Positions 19,207-30,918 of a stretch of DNA of 64,000 nt are shown here, one piece after another. The position numbers and the translations under genes were made by a program. Under the pieces are notes generated by a model, which worked only from the letters and a program-made list of their open reading frames with translations, was not told the DNA's origin and searched no databases. This DNA comes from Rhizophlyctis rosea (lineage: Eukaryota; Chytridiomycota; Chytridiomycetes; Rhizophlyctidales; Rhizophlyctidaceae): positions 1 through 64,000 of the forward strand of contig JADGJC010000100.1 of the NCBI GenBank assembly GCA_027596075.1, read 5' to 3'. Each line of letters begins with the position of its first letter. Position 1 is the first letter of the stretch.

Positions 19207-20637
19207 ATGTCCGCCTTCTTCGGTAACAACGCTGGTGCTTTTGGCGGCCGCCTCGGTTTCGACAATACCTTCAGCCAGGTGCACCCTCACTTTGGTGGTC
19301 AGCTCAACAACAACCGCCGCTTCGGTCCCAACAACGGCAACATCTCGATCGACGCTGCCTACATTGATGACTTCGAGGACGACAACCAATGGAACAACAT
19401 CAACCAATTCGGCGGCATCAACCAATGGCCTAACCGATTTGGTAACCAATTCGGCGGCTTCGGACGTTTCGGCGGCAACAACCAATGGAACAACAACGGC
19501 TTCAACAACGGCTTCAACAACCTGAACCGTCACATCCTCGCCAACGAGATTGACCGCGGTCTCAACCGCAACCGCAGCTTCGACGACTTTGACCTTCCCC
19601 GTCACCACATTGGCAACTTCAACAACCCCAACCAATTCGGCCGCCGCAGCTTTGACGACCTCGATCTCCTTCGCTTCCAAAACCGCCGCAACCGCTTCAA
19701 CTTTGACGGCGAAAACGACTTTTACACTGGTGGTCTCAATGACGTCGTTGATGAGTTTGATCTCCAAAAGTTGATCGACCAGTCTCGTTTCAACAACCGC
19801 TTCGGGTTCAGCAACGGTCTCAATGGTTTCAACAATGAGTTCAACAACCTCAACAACTTCACCGGCATCAACGGCATCAACGCCCGCGACTTCGAAGTGG
19901 AAGACATTCTCCGCGCCCAACAGGGTGGTGCCCTCCTCAACGCCCCTTACATCCACCCCGAAGACATCGAGCTGCTCCGCGCTCTCCCTCTCCGTAACCG
20001 CCTCGGCTTCCAGAACCAAAACCGCCGCTTCTCAAAGAACGGCTTCAACAACTTCAACAACAACATCGATGACCTCGAAATCCTCCGCCAACTCCGTCGC
20101 CGCAACAACGGATTCAACAACTTCAACAACAACATCGATGACCTCGAACTCCTCCGCCAACTCCGTCGCCGCAACAACAACTGGAACACCATCGACGAGC
20201 AAGACGTCCTCCGCCAACTCCGTCGCAACCAATGGCAACAAGGCCGCGGTTTCAACAACATCATCGACTTCGATGACGAATGCGACGACATCGGCCAGTC
20301 CAACACCATGAACAACTTCAACACCACCCGCCGCTTCGGCCGCGGCAACAACAACTTCAACAACACCAACCAATCCCGCCTCCTCAACGAAGTCGAGCGC
20401 AAACTCATCCAATTGAATCGCGCCTCCCGCATCGCCAAGACCCTCGGTGCTAGTGTCATTCGCGTTGCGGACATCATTGATGAAACTGTCGAGGATGCTG
20501 CTGATTGTGTGGTAGGTTGCAATGATCGACCAGATCTGGACTTTTCGCAATTATTCAGATCTGCCTGACAACTCACCTCTTCGCAACATTAGGATGAAGC
20601 CATCCGTCGCCGTGGATCCTTCGCTAACTGGCAGTAG
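19207..20637 (+). CDS. Asn/Phe-rich low-complexity protein with repeated DDLELLRQLRRR motifs
   Basis: Exon 1 runs 19207-20511 and exon 2 20593-20637 (donor gtaggt, acceptor acattag), giving about 450 aa. The first ATG after the TATA leader starts MSAFFGNNAGAFGG. Long stretches of Asn, Phe, Gly and Arg (NNFNNN, NQFGG, NRFGG) are broken by short acidic-hydrophobic-basic motifs: FDDFDLPRHH, FDDLDLLRFQNRR, VDEFDLQKLIDQS, VEDILRAQQ, PEDIELLRALPLR, IDDLEILRQLRRR, IDDLELLRQLRRR and IDEQDVLRQLRR. A structured C-terminus holds two or three helices and ends DEAIRRRGSFANWQ. No signal peptide or transmembrane segment is seen. Composition is prion-like or condensate-like, and I recognise no family. A relic of its last exon lies at 22467-22511, so the locus has been duplicated. 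Confidence 0.85.
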
Positions 20638-21188
20638 ATATTTGGGCACAAGGACTTGGTCTGTATAGCTCGTAGAAGATACAGAGATCCTAGTGTGTAG
20701 ATATACGTATAGCTTGCTGGGTATACTATAAAACCTGAATATCACGTATCATTGGAAAATCAGTAAATATGTATTTGTCTCTTTTCCAGACTTTTTTTTC
20801 CGGGCCTTTTTTTCTGGAGAAGAGCAGTCAAACCAATGAAAGCGAAGTGAGGTGAAGTGAAGCAAGGCCGGAGAATTAATAAAAACTCATAATGTATGGC
20901 ATGTTTTCCACAAAAATGGCGGGATATAGGTAAGAGTGACGAGCCTTCTTTTTCTTTTAAGGAGCTGAAATTTTTAGTATTTAGTGTATTTTTGAATGAA
21001 ACGCACCCACTTGGTCAAGAGTTGTCAAGGCTTAGTAGGCTTGACACGGGGTGTGGTGGTGGAGAGGGCCTGGCCTCTGACCCTGGCAAACCCGACATCT
21101 GCCACAAACTAAGGCAGGCCATTTTGACCTCTACAAAATCTGCAACGCTAATTGACCTTTCTTATGCAATCTCGATACGGCACTCAAA

Positions 21189-22315
21189 ATGCTACAAGAG
21201 CTTCCTTATCACGTGCAAGAGCAAATATGTCTTATGCTTCCCAATGTCACACCCTTCCTCCTCTGCTCGAAATCCACGTTCTCTCTCCGTCACTCTCCTT
21301 CTGTCAAGACCCATCACCTCTCGCAGCACACACCGTTCGACACCCTCCACGGTCCAAGCAACCTCCTGAACCTCCTATTCTCTTCCGAGAAAACCTGCGT
21401 CTTGTACCTGTCTACCTTGGAGCCTCGGCTAGCAGCCTTAATAGCTGGGCTAGAGGATCTTCTCGACCGGCCTCCACAGATCCCATCACTGAGATGGTGT
21501 CAATTTGGCCGCGTGCCATCACGATACCGGTATTTGAGTTGGGCTTTACCAAAGGCCGTAGCTGCAGACCCAACTATCACGCACCACGACGCCATTGGAC
21601 TATGTAATCAGAAGGTGAGCTGAGCGCCTGGTAACATCCGACAATAAAAACAATACAACAAATTTGTTACTCCTATCCACAAGCATGTTTACAACGGACT
21701 ACTCACCCTCTGCTTCTCTTTCAAAAGTACAAAGACTGTCCCCTCAACCCAACCAACCCCGAAAGTCATCTCCTCACCCTCACAAATCTCATAATCCTCC
21801 ACTGCGCCAAACGCCGATACTTCTCCGCACTCAAAACATGCATCCAATTCCCTACCATCCTCTCCCCAACCTTCATGAATGCACTCACATTCCTCACCCC
21901 ATCCGAAGAAACCCGACCAACATATCTACGACCGGGATGGGCCGTCGCATTCCTAAGCTTCCTCTTCCTCGAAGCAGACCCAACCCTCCCGTCCGCACGC
22001 GCCATATTCGCTGTCCTGCCGCAAATGTGCAGACAATTGGGCAATGTTGTTAAACCATCGTTCCTGGAGTACCTAAAAAGGATGGGGAGAATTGACGCCG
22101 TCGAGTTTGTAACATCCGAAGTTGGATGGCAAGACGGAGGTGGTGATGGCCCCCATTGGAATAGATTATATGCTTTGAACAATAGTGATGGTGTAGGTGG
22201 CCAAAGTAGCCCTTTGTGGTTTGTTGAGACGACAGCAGATGTTGAACAGAATGTGAGCGAGGTGGAAGGAGAAGACATTACGGAAGGCTTTGGATATGGT
22301 GATATGGGGTCATGA
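21189..22315 (+). CDS. F-box-like protein, copy A
   Basis: Exon 1 is 21189-21614 (donor gtgagc), exon 2 is 21728-22315 (acceptor caaaag), together 337 aa. The N-terminal LPYHVQEQICLMLPNVTPFLLCSK has the Leu-Pro...Ile...Leu spacing of an F-box, the Skp1-binding segment of SCF ubiquitin ligases. The rest has no LRR, WD or Kelch repeats that I can see, but a helical core containing CAKRRYFSAL, LRPGWAVAFLSFLFLEAD and ARAIFAVLPQMCRQLGN is shared with the paralogue at 22973. The C-terminus is acidic and ends GFGYGDMGS. Substrate recognition is inferred from the F-box only. The F-box call itself is moderate. The gene and its intron position are duplicated 1.8 kb downstream. Confidence 0.65.
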
Positions 22316-22466
22316 TCTTGGCTCCAGCAGTGAAAGCTTGATTGCACTTTTCCCTTGGGTGGTCTTTGATTTGTGTGGGGGTCGTAATCTTTGTTATACA
22401 GACACGAAAGTCTTTTCAGGCATATTCGACATACATATCTTTTAGCCTCCCCCATTTGCCACGGCA

Positions 22467-22511
22467 TGATGTCATTCGTCGTCGTGGGGCCTTCACCGCT
22501 TGGCAGTAAAT
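22467..22511 (+). pseudogene. Relic of the last exon of the Asn/Phe-rich protein gene
   Basis: This stretch encodes DVIRRRGAFTAWQ and a stop, against DEAIRRRGSFANWQ and a stop at 20593-20637. Downstream sequence also matches (cgtagaag, gtgtagatat, gtatag). The upstream body of the gene is absent, so only the terminal exon and 3' flank survive, which marks the left end of a duplicated block. Confidence 0.65.
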
Positions 22512-22972
22512 GGTTGGGGAATCGAGAGGTTTACCTCTATCGCTCTCAGACACAGCTTAGGAAAATCGTAGAAGGACAGAATTAGGGTGTAGATATTGGG
22601 TGTATAGTCAGTGTTGACGTTGAAAGATGGATTATCGATATATATTTAAGTCACTACAAATCTAATTTGTGAAGTTCAGACCAATGAAAGTTAAGAGAGA
22701 GTGCAGCCGGGTTTGAAGGTGATGAAGACCAGGTCAAATGGCATATTCCATCCATTGTCGATGTCAAAAATGGCAGGGGTACGGGTGCAGGAGTAGCAAT
22801 ACACAAGTTGTTTTGCGCAGATCTTGCCAGCTCGCATCCAAATGGACCCTGGCGTGATCGTGGACGCGGGCTTGGGTGCCTTTAGCACTTGCTGCATGCT
22901 GCAGCACCCTCAATGTTTGACGTTCACTTCATTTCCTCGGTTTTCGAGTGCCGTCGCATCTAACTCACAAAG

Positions 22973-24133
22973 ATGCTGCAAGCTCTTCCCTATCACATCC
23001 AGGAACAAATATGCCTCCTACTTCCAGCAGTCCCCCCCTTCCTCCTCTGCTCAAAATCCACTTTCTCCCTCCGCAACTCGCCCGCCATAAAAGCCCATCA
23101 CCTCTCCCACCAATTCCCAGACAACATCCTAAACGGTCCAGCCCACCTCCTCAAACTACTCCTCTCCTCTGAAAAAACATGTACGCTCTACATGTCCACC
23201 CTCGAACCTCATCTAAACCTCCTGTTGACCAAAGTAACGGAGTTCGGTGGGACGACCCCAAAAATGACGTCGTTCCACTGATGGCTGAGCACCCGGGGAT
23301 TTCCTATAAAGCAGCTGACAGTTTGGCTTGGAGGAAAGTGAGTTTCGCTCAGAAAAAAATGTGCCTGCTGCCCACTTGGGGATGCGGGAAAATGCAGCCA
23401 GTGAAAAACCCCGCTAATGCCCCCCACCCCAAAACCATCAAAATAGTGGAAAGCCTTCCCCCTCTCTGACTCATCAACCAGCAACGCCGAAACCCTCCTC
23501 ACCCTCGCCAACCTCATCATATTGGAATGCGCTAAACGTCGGTACTTCTCCGCTCTCAACTCCTTCATTCAATCACCCACCCTCCTCTCTCCAACCTTCC
23601 TACACGCAATCGATTTCTGCACATTTAGCTATTCCGACTGTCCCCGCCACTTACGTCCCGGATGGGCAGTCGCATTCCTCAGCTTTCTCTTCCTCGACAC
23701 TGACCCAAATATGGCGTCCGCTCGTGCCATATTTGCCGTCTTACCACAGTTGTGCAGAGAACTCGGCAATATCACCAGACCGTCATTCCTGACGGAATTG
23801 AAATGGGCGGGAAGGTCGGATGCAGTGGGATTTCTGACTTCGGAGGTTGGCTGGCAACTTAGGGACGATACTTTGTTGTCAGGCAAGGTTTATGCTTGCA
23901 GCCATGGTGATGGTCTGGGTACTTATAGCAGTCTGCGGTGGTTTGGTGTGGCGGATGGTTCGTTGATTGAGACAGTATCAGACAATGGAGAGAATGCTGA
24001 CACAGAAGGAGGAGATGGCAATGCAAATGGCTTTGGATATGGAGACATGGGTATCGAGCCTATCGCAAAGGCTGCACACGAAGCATTGTGGAGTGAATAT
24101 CCATTGCTATGGATTTTCTCTGCATACTTTTAG
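22973..24133 (+). CDS. F-box-like protein, copy B (frame break; possible pseudogene)
   Basis: Paralogue of the gene at 21189. It opens with LPYHIQEQICLLLPAVPPFLLC and shares KSTFSLRNSP, LLSSEKTCTLY, CAKRRYFSAL, LRPGWAVAFLSFLFL and ARAIFAVLPQLCRELGN. The first-exon frame stops at about 23281 (FGGTTPKMTSFH, then TGA). A second frame covers the rest of exon 1 to a gtgagt donor near 23338, and exon 2 begins after aaaatag near 23448. The two frames overlap at a CCCCAAAAA run (about 23257-23265), so a one-base indel there, real or a base-calling error, would explain the break. The C-terminus extends 26 residues past the GYGDMG where copy A ends. If the break is real, copy B is a decaying duplicate. 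Confidence 0.6.
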
Positions 24134-24428
24134 GTTCTTGAGGAAATTGAGAGTAATGGGTTTTTCAGCCCCCGTAAATACAACAATCGAAGGGAAGGTC
24201 TCCCATTAAGTTCCCTCCCAGCAATATTGTGCGTCGACCGTTGCTCGTTGTTCAATATGGTGCTCAAACAGCAGCGACATAAAAGCATCTCAGCTTTTCA
24301 TATGCATCCACCAAGGTCTGAATCATGAGAAAGATAATTTATTCGGGGAACAACTACACTTCTGTTTTTTCAAACAAAGCTCCTTTGCATCTTTGCACTT
24401 TCGAAAACTTACAAACCCCCCTCCTCCA

Positions 24429-27257
24429 TCAAGCCAACACATTCCGCATCAAATGCGCCTGCAACCTTTCACTCGCCACATCCTCGATGGCCTTAGACAC
24501 AGTAGGGTACCGCTGCATCAACCCGATCACATCTTCCTTCTTCAGTTCGAATGTCGAACATCCGCCCGAGGCCGCGACGACGGACACCGTACGCGGGACG
24601 TCTTGGAGGATTGCGACTTCACCGAAGTACGTGTTGGGGCCTGAGGCTGTGTCGACTGTTATGCCAAACTGGTTGGGGTGGTGTTAGTGGTGTTTGGGAG
24701 GGGGGATGTATAAGAGTATGGGTACCTCAGAGACGAAGTTGACGTTCCCGGCGGCGAGGAGGAACATGCTTGTACCAATATCTCCGCAGCGGATGATAGT
24801 TTCTCCAGTGCTCCAGCTTTTGCGGACCATAGATGCGGCAAGTTCGTTGATCGGACTGAATTCGTCTATACCCTTAAATATCTCCATCTAAACGTGGGGC
24901 AAAATCCAAATAAATCTCAATCATAAAGCCAACAAAAGAAACCGCACAAAATGAACCCACAAACATCAACTCACCCCCCTCAAAGCCTGCCTCGTAACCT
25001 CCAAATCCAAATCCGCCCCATCCCCACCACCAACAACCTGCTTTCCCACAGTCTCCTCCCTCATAACCGCAACCCTCCTCTTAAAAAGCTCATGCCTCTC
25101 CTCAGCAACTTCCACAATCCGCCTCCTAACATCCGGATACAAAACACTAACCCTCTCCAACCCCTCACTAGTCATCTTCATCAACAAACTCCTCTCCTTA
25201 GCTCTAATACTCGCCGTGCGCGGCATGTTGTAGAGGAGTCCGACTTCCCCGAAGAAGGAGCCAGTGACCATCTCGGCGTGAACTTGGTTGGTAGGTCCGA
25301 CGACTTCGACGGTGCCGCGGTGGATGAAGAACATTGCGGTGGAGGGGTCGCCGATTTGGACGATTAGGGTGGAGGGTTCGTAGACTTCGGGTGTGAGGGT
25401 TAGGAGGAGTTTTTCGATGAAGGCGCCGTCGGCTTCGGTTAGCATCATTAGCTTTGATGTGGTGTCGTGTGGTGGTGAGAGTGTAAAGAGGAAAAATATA
25501 AGATTCGATACCAGGATACGGCATACAGCATTTGCAAAAAATGAACATCAAAGAAGTTGGTGTCACAAACCTTCCCCAAATCCTTCCTAGCAATATCCGC
25601 CAAAAACTCCCCTCCAAACTCCTTCACGGTCTCCCCACCCTTCCTCTCCTGCTCATCCAACCACGCCTGCTTCGCTCCAATCATCTCCTTAATCTGCTCC
25701 TGCTGCTCCGGGTGTGATTTCAATGCAAGGTGCAAACCATCGCGCGTGAGGACGACGAGCTCGCAGTCGGTTTTGGCGATAAGTTGAGCTGAAGGGGGTC
25801 TGCGGGCTTTTTTATCATACCCGACGGCGAGGTCGCCGAAGATGTTGGATTCGCTGAAGGTTGCTAGGTCGGAGTTTTCGGGGGTTTGGAGTGTGACCTG
25901 GGGGAATGCAAAGTGAAATATGTGTTGGGATGAGATTCATAGTTCAGGGTCTCGTTCACTCAATTGCTTTGTACAAAACAAATCGCTTGATCTCATCACG
26001 AAACACACTCACCTTCCCACCAAGCACAATAAACATCGCATCAATCATCTCCTCCGGCCCTGCAACAACCTCCCCCTGAACCCTCGTCTCCTCCCTCGCA
26101 GCCTTCGCAACCTTCTTCAAAACCTCATCCTCAAACCCAGCAAACATAGGCACACTCCACAAAGCCTCCAACTTCTTCATCTCCTTATTCTCCTCTTGCC
26201 CTCCATCACTACTAATAGCCGCCAACCCACAACTGCTCGTAAACACACAGCTATCACGGTGAGACCAAATGTCCGTATCGACCGTCGGGCCAGACCAGGA
26301 CTGCGCGCGGGTACGGATGCGCCGCATTTGAGGCGGGGAGGAGACAATGTAACCTACTTCGCTGCCGAGGGGTTCGGAGATGGTGTTGATGGAGCCGAAG
26401 ATGTCGGCGGTGAAGTCGTTGTTGTTTTGGTCGAGGTGGCGGAGGAGGTCGGTTAGTTGGCGGGAGATGCCGGGGCCGGTGGGGGGTTTGGTTGTTGTTG
26501 GGGGTTTGGAGGTTGAGGTGCTTCCGATGGAGGAGAGGTGGTAGGACATTTCTGCTTCGTCGAGGAGACGGCGGATGTCGTCTGCTTGGGAGAGGAATGT
26601 TCGCATTTTTACTACGGCTTCTTCCCATTTTAGTTCTGGTGCTAGGATGGATGCTCTCTCTTCTGATCCACTCCCACCCACAGCCTGTGCAGCCATTCGC
26701 GCCCTCAGTGCCTCATTCAACCGATGCACCCTGGTGGCACGTTCTTCAGAAGCAATCTTTTCGGTTTCAAGAGCTTTGATACGGGCTTGGAGGGTGCGGA
26801 TTTGGTCCTGGTCCTGGCTCTGACTTTGACGACGAGCTATCTCCTGCTCAACAGTCTCATTTGTCGGCAACGCTCCCGACCCAACTCGAGTCCCCGGAGT
26901 CGTCGTAGGTGCACTAACACTCGACCGCTGTGAAGCAGTAGTGGCTTTCAAAGTGGACGTAATCGAAGGAGAACCCGCAAGCCGTTGTCGCATAAACTCA
27001 TTCACGCGATGCACCGCTTCAGCCCTGACCGCCAGAATCGCCTTCTCGCCTTCACTGGCAGCGAGTTTGGCAGTCAGAGTCCGCACCTGTTCTTCCAGCT
27101 CCACAAGGTGGAGGTGCTGTGGGTCTGACAGTGAGGCTCGGCGCGAGGAAGTCTCTTGACGTGGCACATGTTGGGAAGTACGACGGTCGGTGCTGGTAAT
27201 CGGTGGGGTCTTTGTAGAAGGTGAAGGTATTTGTGAACTTGCTACTGCGGATGCCAT
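24429..27257 (-). CDS. Protein with coiled coil and three cyclic-nucleotide-binding domains
   Basis: Exons 27257-26013, 25897-25571, 25451-24975, 24887-24726 and 24668-24429 are each a multiple of three (816 aa). The first 280 residues are Ser/Thr-rich with coiled-coil heptads. CNB1 (from PMFAGFEDEVLKKVA) has cassette FGDLAVGYDKKARRPPSA, atypical with an insertion. CNB2 (LTLTPEVYEPSTLIVQIGD) has the canonical cassette FGEVGLLYNMPRTASI. CNB3 (FKGIDEFSPINELAASM) has FGEVAILQDVPRTVSV. No kinase, ion channel, GEF or RIIa/docking domain accompanies them, so this is not a PKA regulatory subunit or CNG channel as read. A cytosolic cAMP/cGMP sensor or scaffold is likely. An upstream in-frame ATG at 27284 is also possible. 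Confidence 0.85.
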
Positions 27258-27969
27258 TGGTACATGCACATGCACTTCATGCACTTATGAGAGATGGAAG
27301 GCAAATCGTTCATGCACTCATGCCATGGGCAGATGAGGTCAAAAATATGCACTTCCGCCAAAGCAAAAGGAGCGGACCCATACACTTGGACCGGGGGCTT
27401 TGTTGAATCAAGGTCTGTGATGACTGACTTCAATGTGATCATTCAGACGAAGCTTGGTGATCGGGGATTCGGAGGGTTGATTCCTAAGCACCTTGCACAG
27501 TCAGGGTCACACTGTTTACGGTGGCCGACGTGCATCTGATGGGTGAAACCCCAAAGATAATGAGTACCATGGTGCCAGCGCAGCGTAAATGACGTAGGAC
27601 AAGTCGGTAATAGCGAGAATTGAATACGGTAGCCATAAGATACCTCATCAGGTTGTTGCAGGTTCAGGCCCTTCAGGGTCCTTTATGGCAGGACGCGCAG
27701 CTGACGCGTTCCTTTAACAATAATCCATCACCCCCAACCACGTTGACATCCCATGTTGAACTAATGAGTCAGATGCACGCACATATGTTAGTGCATGATG
27801 TGAAAATGTAGCTCATCAATGGTTTCCATTGCCCTTGATGTGATCCATCTTTTTTTACCCCATTGATGACAACCACTACCTTTGCAAACCAGACATCAAC
27901 TTTCCAAACTCCAGCAACCACAAAACAACAACTCGCAAGCCTACCCATATCACGAAATCCCTTTCCGCA
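27258..27969. other. Divergent intergenic region
   Basis: About 700 bp between the CNB gene (-) and T1 copy 1 (+). No ORF with recognisable features and no RNA gene seen. The last 100 bp are CA-rich, as in other leaders here. Confidence 0.35.
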
Positions 27970-29621
27970 ATGACGAACCCTCCATATCTCACCGCACCCT
28001 TCACCTCCTCCCCCTCAGCCTATGCCCCACCTGGTACATATTCTATGCCTTGCACCACGCCAAATCCTGGCAAACCCGCAGCGACACCTAAACCTCCAAC
28101 AACCGTCGAAACCAACCTCGACACCTTCTACGCCTCACACCCTCAAAATCTGACCTCCATGCGCGAAGCCGCCGGACAAGGCGCCAAACCCCCGGAAGAA
28201 AACAAACAAAAGTTCGAAGCCCCCACTCGGCAGTCGGAAATTTCGCACGAATGGAAACAACGACTGATGGAAGAAGTCTCGAAACAAAAGCGCCTCCTGT
28301 ACGCCAAAGAACGCGAACTCGTGACACAAAAAGTCATGTGGCGAAAGGAAGTCGAACATACCGAACAGGAGTGGGCGAAGAAAGAGAAGGAACTGAGCGA
28401 GAAGGAGAAGACGTCAGATTAAGTTGGAATGGAAACGGGATTTCTTGAAGGCCAAGTTGGGGTGGGTCAAGCAGTTTGAAGATGAGAAGCGGGAGTTTTT
28501 GAAGAAGGCTGGGGAGCAGAAAGAGAGGTTGATGAATGAAGTTAAAGAGGAGAAGCGGAGATTGGCGACGGAAGTCGATACGCAGAAGCGAGTCATTTCC
28601 GAGCTTTCGGAGTCGAAGAAGAGTTTAGAAGATAAAGAGAAAAAGTTTGAGGAGAAGCAGTCGAAATGGAAGGAAGAGATTGAAGGGCAAAGACAAGTGA
28701 TGAAAGACGCTTTGAAGTCCCGGAAAATCCTTGAGGAGAGGACGAAAGCATTTGAGACCAAGAAGGAAGAACAGCAAGCGGAGTTTGAAGATACGAAGCG
28801 ACGTTGGGAGGAGGATTTTGAGAGTAGGATGAAGAAGCGGGCGGGGAGGTTTGAAGCTGCGAGGCGCGTGTTGGAAATGGAGTTTGAGACAAGGATGCAG
28901 GAGCGAGAGGCGGAGTTTGAGGATAAGAAGAGGAAGTGGGATGCGGCATTTGCCGGACAGGAAGCGGCGACTCAGACGGTTGAGGATCAGTCCTCCCGAC
29001 AGAGCTGTCCTCCTGCGAAGTTGCGCAAGCAAGAGTCACACCAAGTGAGTGGTTAACGACTGCTGCACGTAGAATGCAAAAGAATGATTCTAAGCCTCTT
29101 CATAATATTCCTCCCACCTATCCTCCACCAACACCCAGGTAAAACTCAACATCGGCGGAAAACGCTTCACAATCAGCCGCAAAACCCTCCTCCGCCAAAA
29201 GGACACCCTCCTCCACACTCTCCTCACCTCTCACAATCCATCCTCCACCACCTCAGACCGAATCTTCATCGACCGCGACGGCACATACTACGACTACATC
29301 TTCAACTTCCTCCGCGACGGCGACGGAGCAATCTTCCCCACCGAGCCCTACAAACGCCAACGTCTCCTGAAAGCAGCGGAGTATCTTGGGATTGATGCTT
29401 TGAAGCAGAAACTGCGGGTTGGTGAAGGGACGACGTCGACGAAGAAACCAATGGACGCGGCGCAGATCAAACTCCGTTCCAAAACGCCTGCATCAAAGTT
29501 CCGTACAGGCCCGCGTCCGTGTTATAACTGCCTTGATCGAGGCAGGACGGACGCTTGCGCCTTTTGGGATCCTCTGAGGGAACGGTACGAGTGCAGTTGG
29601 TGTGGACGTGTGTTTTGTTGA
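27970..29621 (+). CDS. Coiled-coil, T1/BTB and zinc-ribbon protein, copy 1 (one frame break)
   Basis: Exon 1 (27970-29044) encodes a Pro/Ser/Thr-rich start and a long charged coiled coil. Exon 2 (29139-29621) encodes a potassium-channel-tetramerisation (T1/BTB) domain (VKLNIGGKRFTISRKTLL, IFIDRDGTYYDYIFNFLRDG, LLKAAEYLGIDAL) and a C-terminal ribbon CYNC-x20-CSWC. The frame shifts once in the coil: it stops at 28420-28422 and continues in the next frame as RRQIKLEWKRDFL. There is no homopolymer at that point. T1/BTB domains form homotetramers or pentamers and in KCTD proteins bridge to cullin-3. There is no transmembrane segment, so this is not a channel. The phase-0 intron just before the T1 domain is shared with the copies at 43223, 55329 and 61504. 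Confidence 0.75.
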
Positions 29622-30918
29622 TCAACGTGAGCAAGAAAAATTGGTTCAGCATTGACACTTGGGCACGAGCTTACTCACGTCCGTCCATCCACAGCACCCG
29701 AAGCACCATGCATGCGTGCACACTGATACACCAAAACCACATTGGAAATCTGTAACATCCCTGCACATCTCCTACATCGGCCAGGACGCGGAATCATCCA
29801 TCCCGTATATCACACAAATACGCATCATCGGTTTGCACCATGCTCATACTACAAGCTGCATCTCGTCTAAGATTCACATCCGCGCGGCATCATCCATTTG
29901 CTAAACACATCATGCGATATGATAAGTCATGCTAGAAGCTGGAAAAACACCATCATACATCCTCGTGCTGTTCATCGAGTGCAGTCATTCAGAAGATAGG
30001 AAATTGTGCGTTAAGTTGCGAGTCTTGCGATAGAAGAGCTGTTGGTAGAAGTTGGAAATTGTTTTGCGGTGAAAGCGAAGGGAGGCAGTGTGCAGAGAAT
30101 AGAGTGCAAGCTTGTATGCGAAGGAAGGTCAGCATGTGTTTTGCATGATGGGAGGGAAAATGTGTCGAGGGAGGGACAGGAGCTTTCATGATGCTGTCAA
30201 CGCAAACCAATATGTCAAATGTTGTGGAAGTGCTGACAGACCAAATGCCGAAGCAGGTATTGGTCAAGCAGGACGTTCAAATGCATTCACAAAGATGGAT
30301 GGACGGTATTGAACAGTGCCATTGACAAAGACAGAGTATGCGTGGATAGTGTCACTACATGAGTATCATATTAGGGCATCGGGGATCGGTCTGTGGAACG
30401 ATGGGGGTTGGTGAGCGCTTGGTGACGCCCTAACCCATCCTTGGGGAGGATCCGCACGTGGCCGCGGACCCGCACGTCGCACCTGCCATATAGGCGGACA
30501 ACGTTTGGGCACCAGCAGACCTGGTTGCGTCCCAACTGTCTTCCATATCCTGATTTAATTTCTCCTTGCAGTGACCTCAAATTCGCCGAAGTTTGATGCA
30601 AAGCGGGTTGTGGGAGGGAGAGGAAGCGTGGCAGATTTTTTTTGCATAGTTCGATGATGCGAGAAAGTATAGCGGAGTGGTTTTTGCATATTGCGATGAT
30701 TCGAGAAAGGATAGGAGGGTAGTTTTTGCAGAAGGGTCACGTAGCAGCGTTTCCCTCTTTGCTATAGCTGTAGTTCAGCGCGCAGTCTTTTGTTGTACCA
30801 ATCCAGAGTTTTGCTGTTTTTGAAGAGTTATGCGTTTATTGTTAAGTGGGAGGACAACCAACATCATTCGCATCTTTCATTTGCTTTCAAATGACAGTCC
30901 CTTAGTAAGGCACACAAG
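29622..30918. other. Intergenic region without recognisable genes
   Basis: About 1.3 kb between converging genes. It holds direct-repeat-like stretches around 30630-30720 (gatgcgagaaagtatag and gatgattcgagaaaggatag, each preceded by tttttgcat). No ORF with family features. Confidence 0.35.

Noticed and set aside
19177..20019. Antisense 280-codon frame opposite the Asn-rich gene
   Set aside because: Val/Glu-rich shadow of Asn-rich codons. The sense strand has the TATA box and intron.
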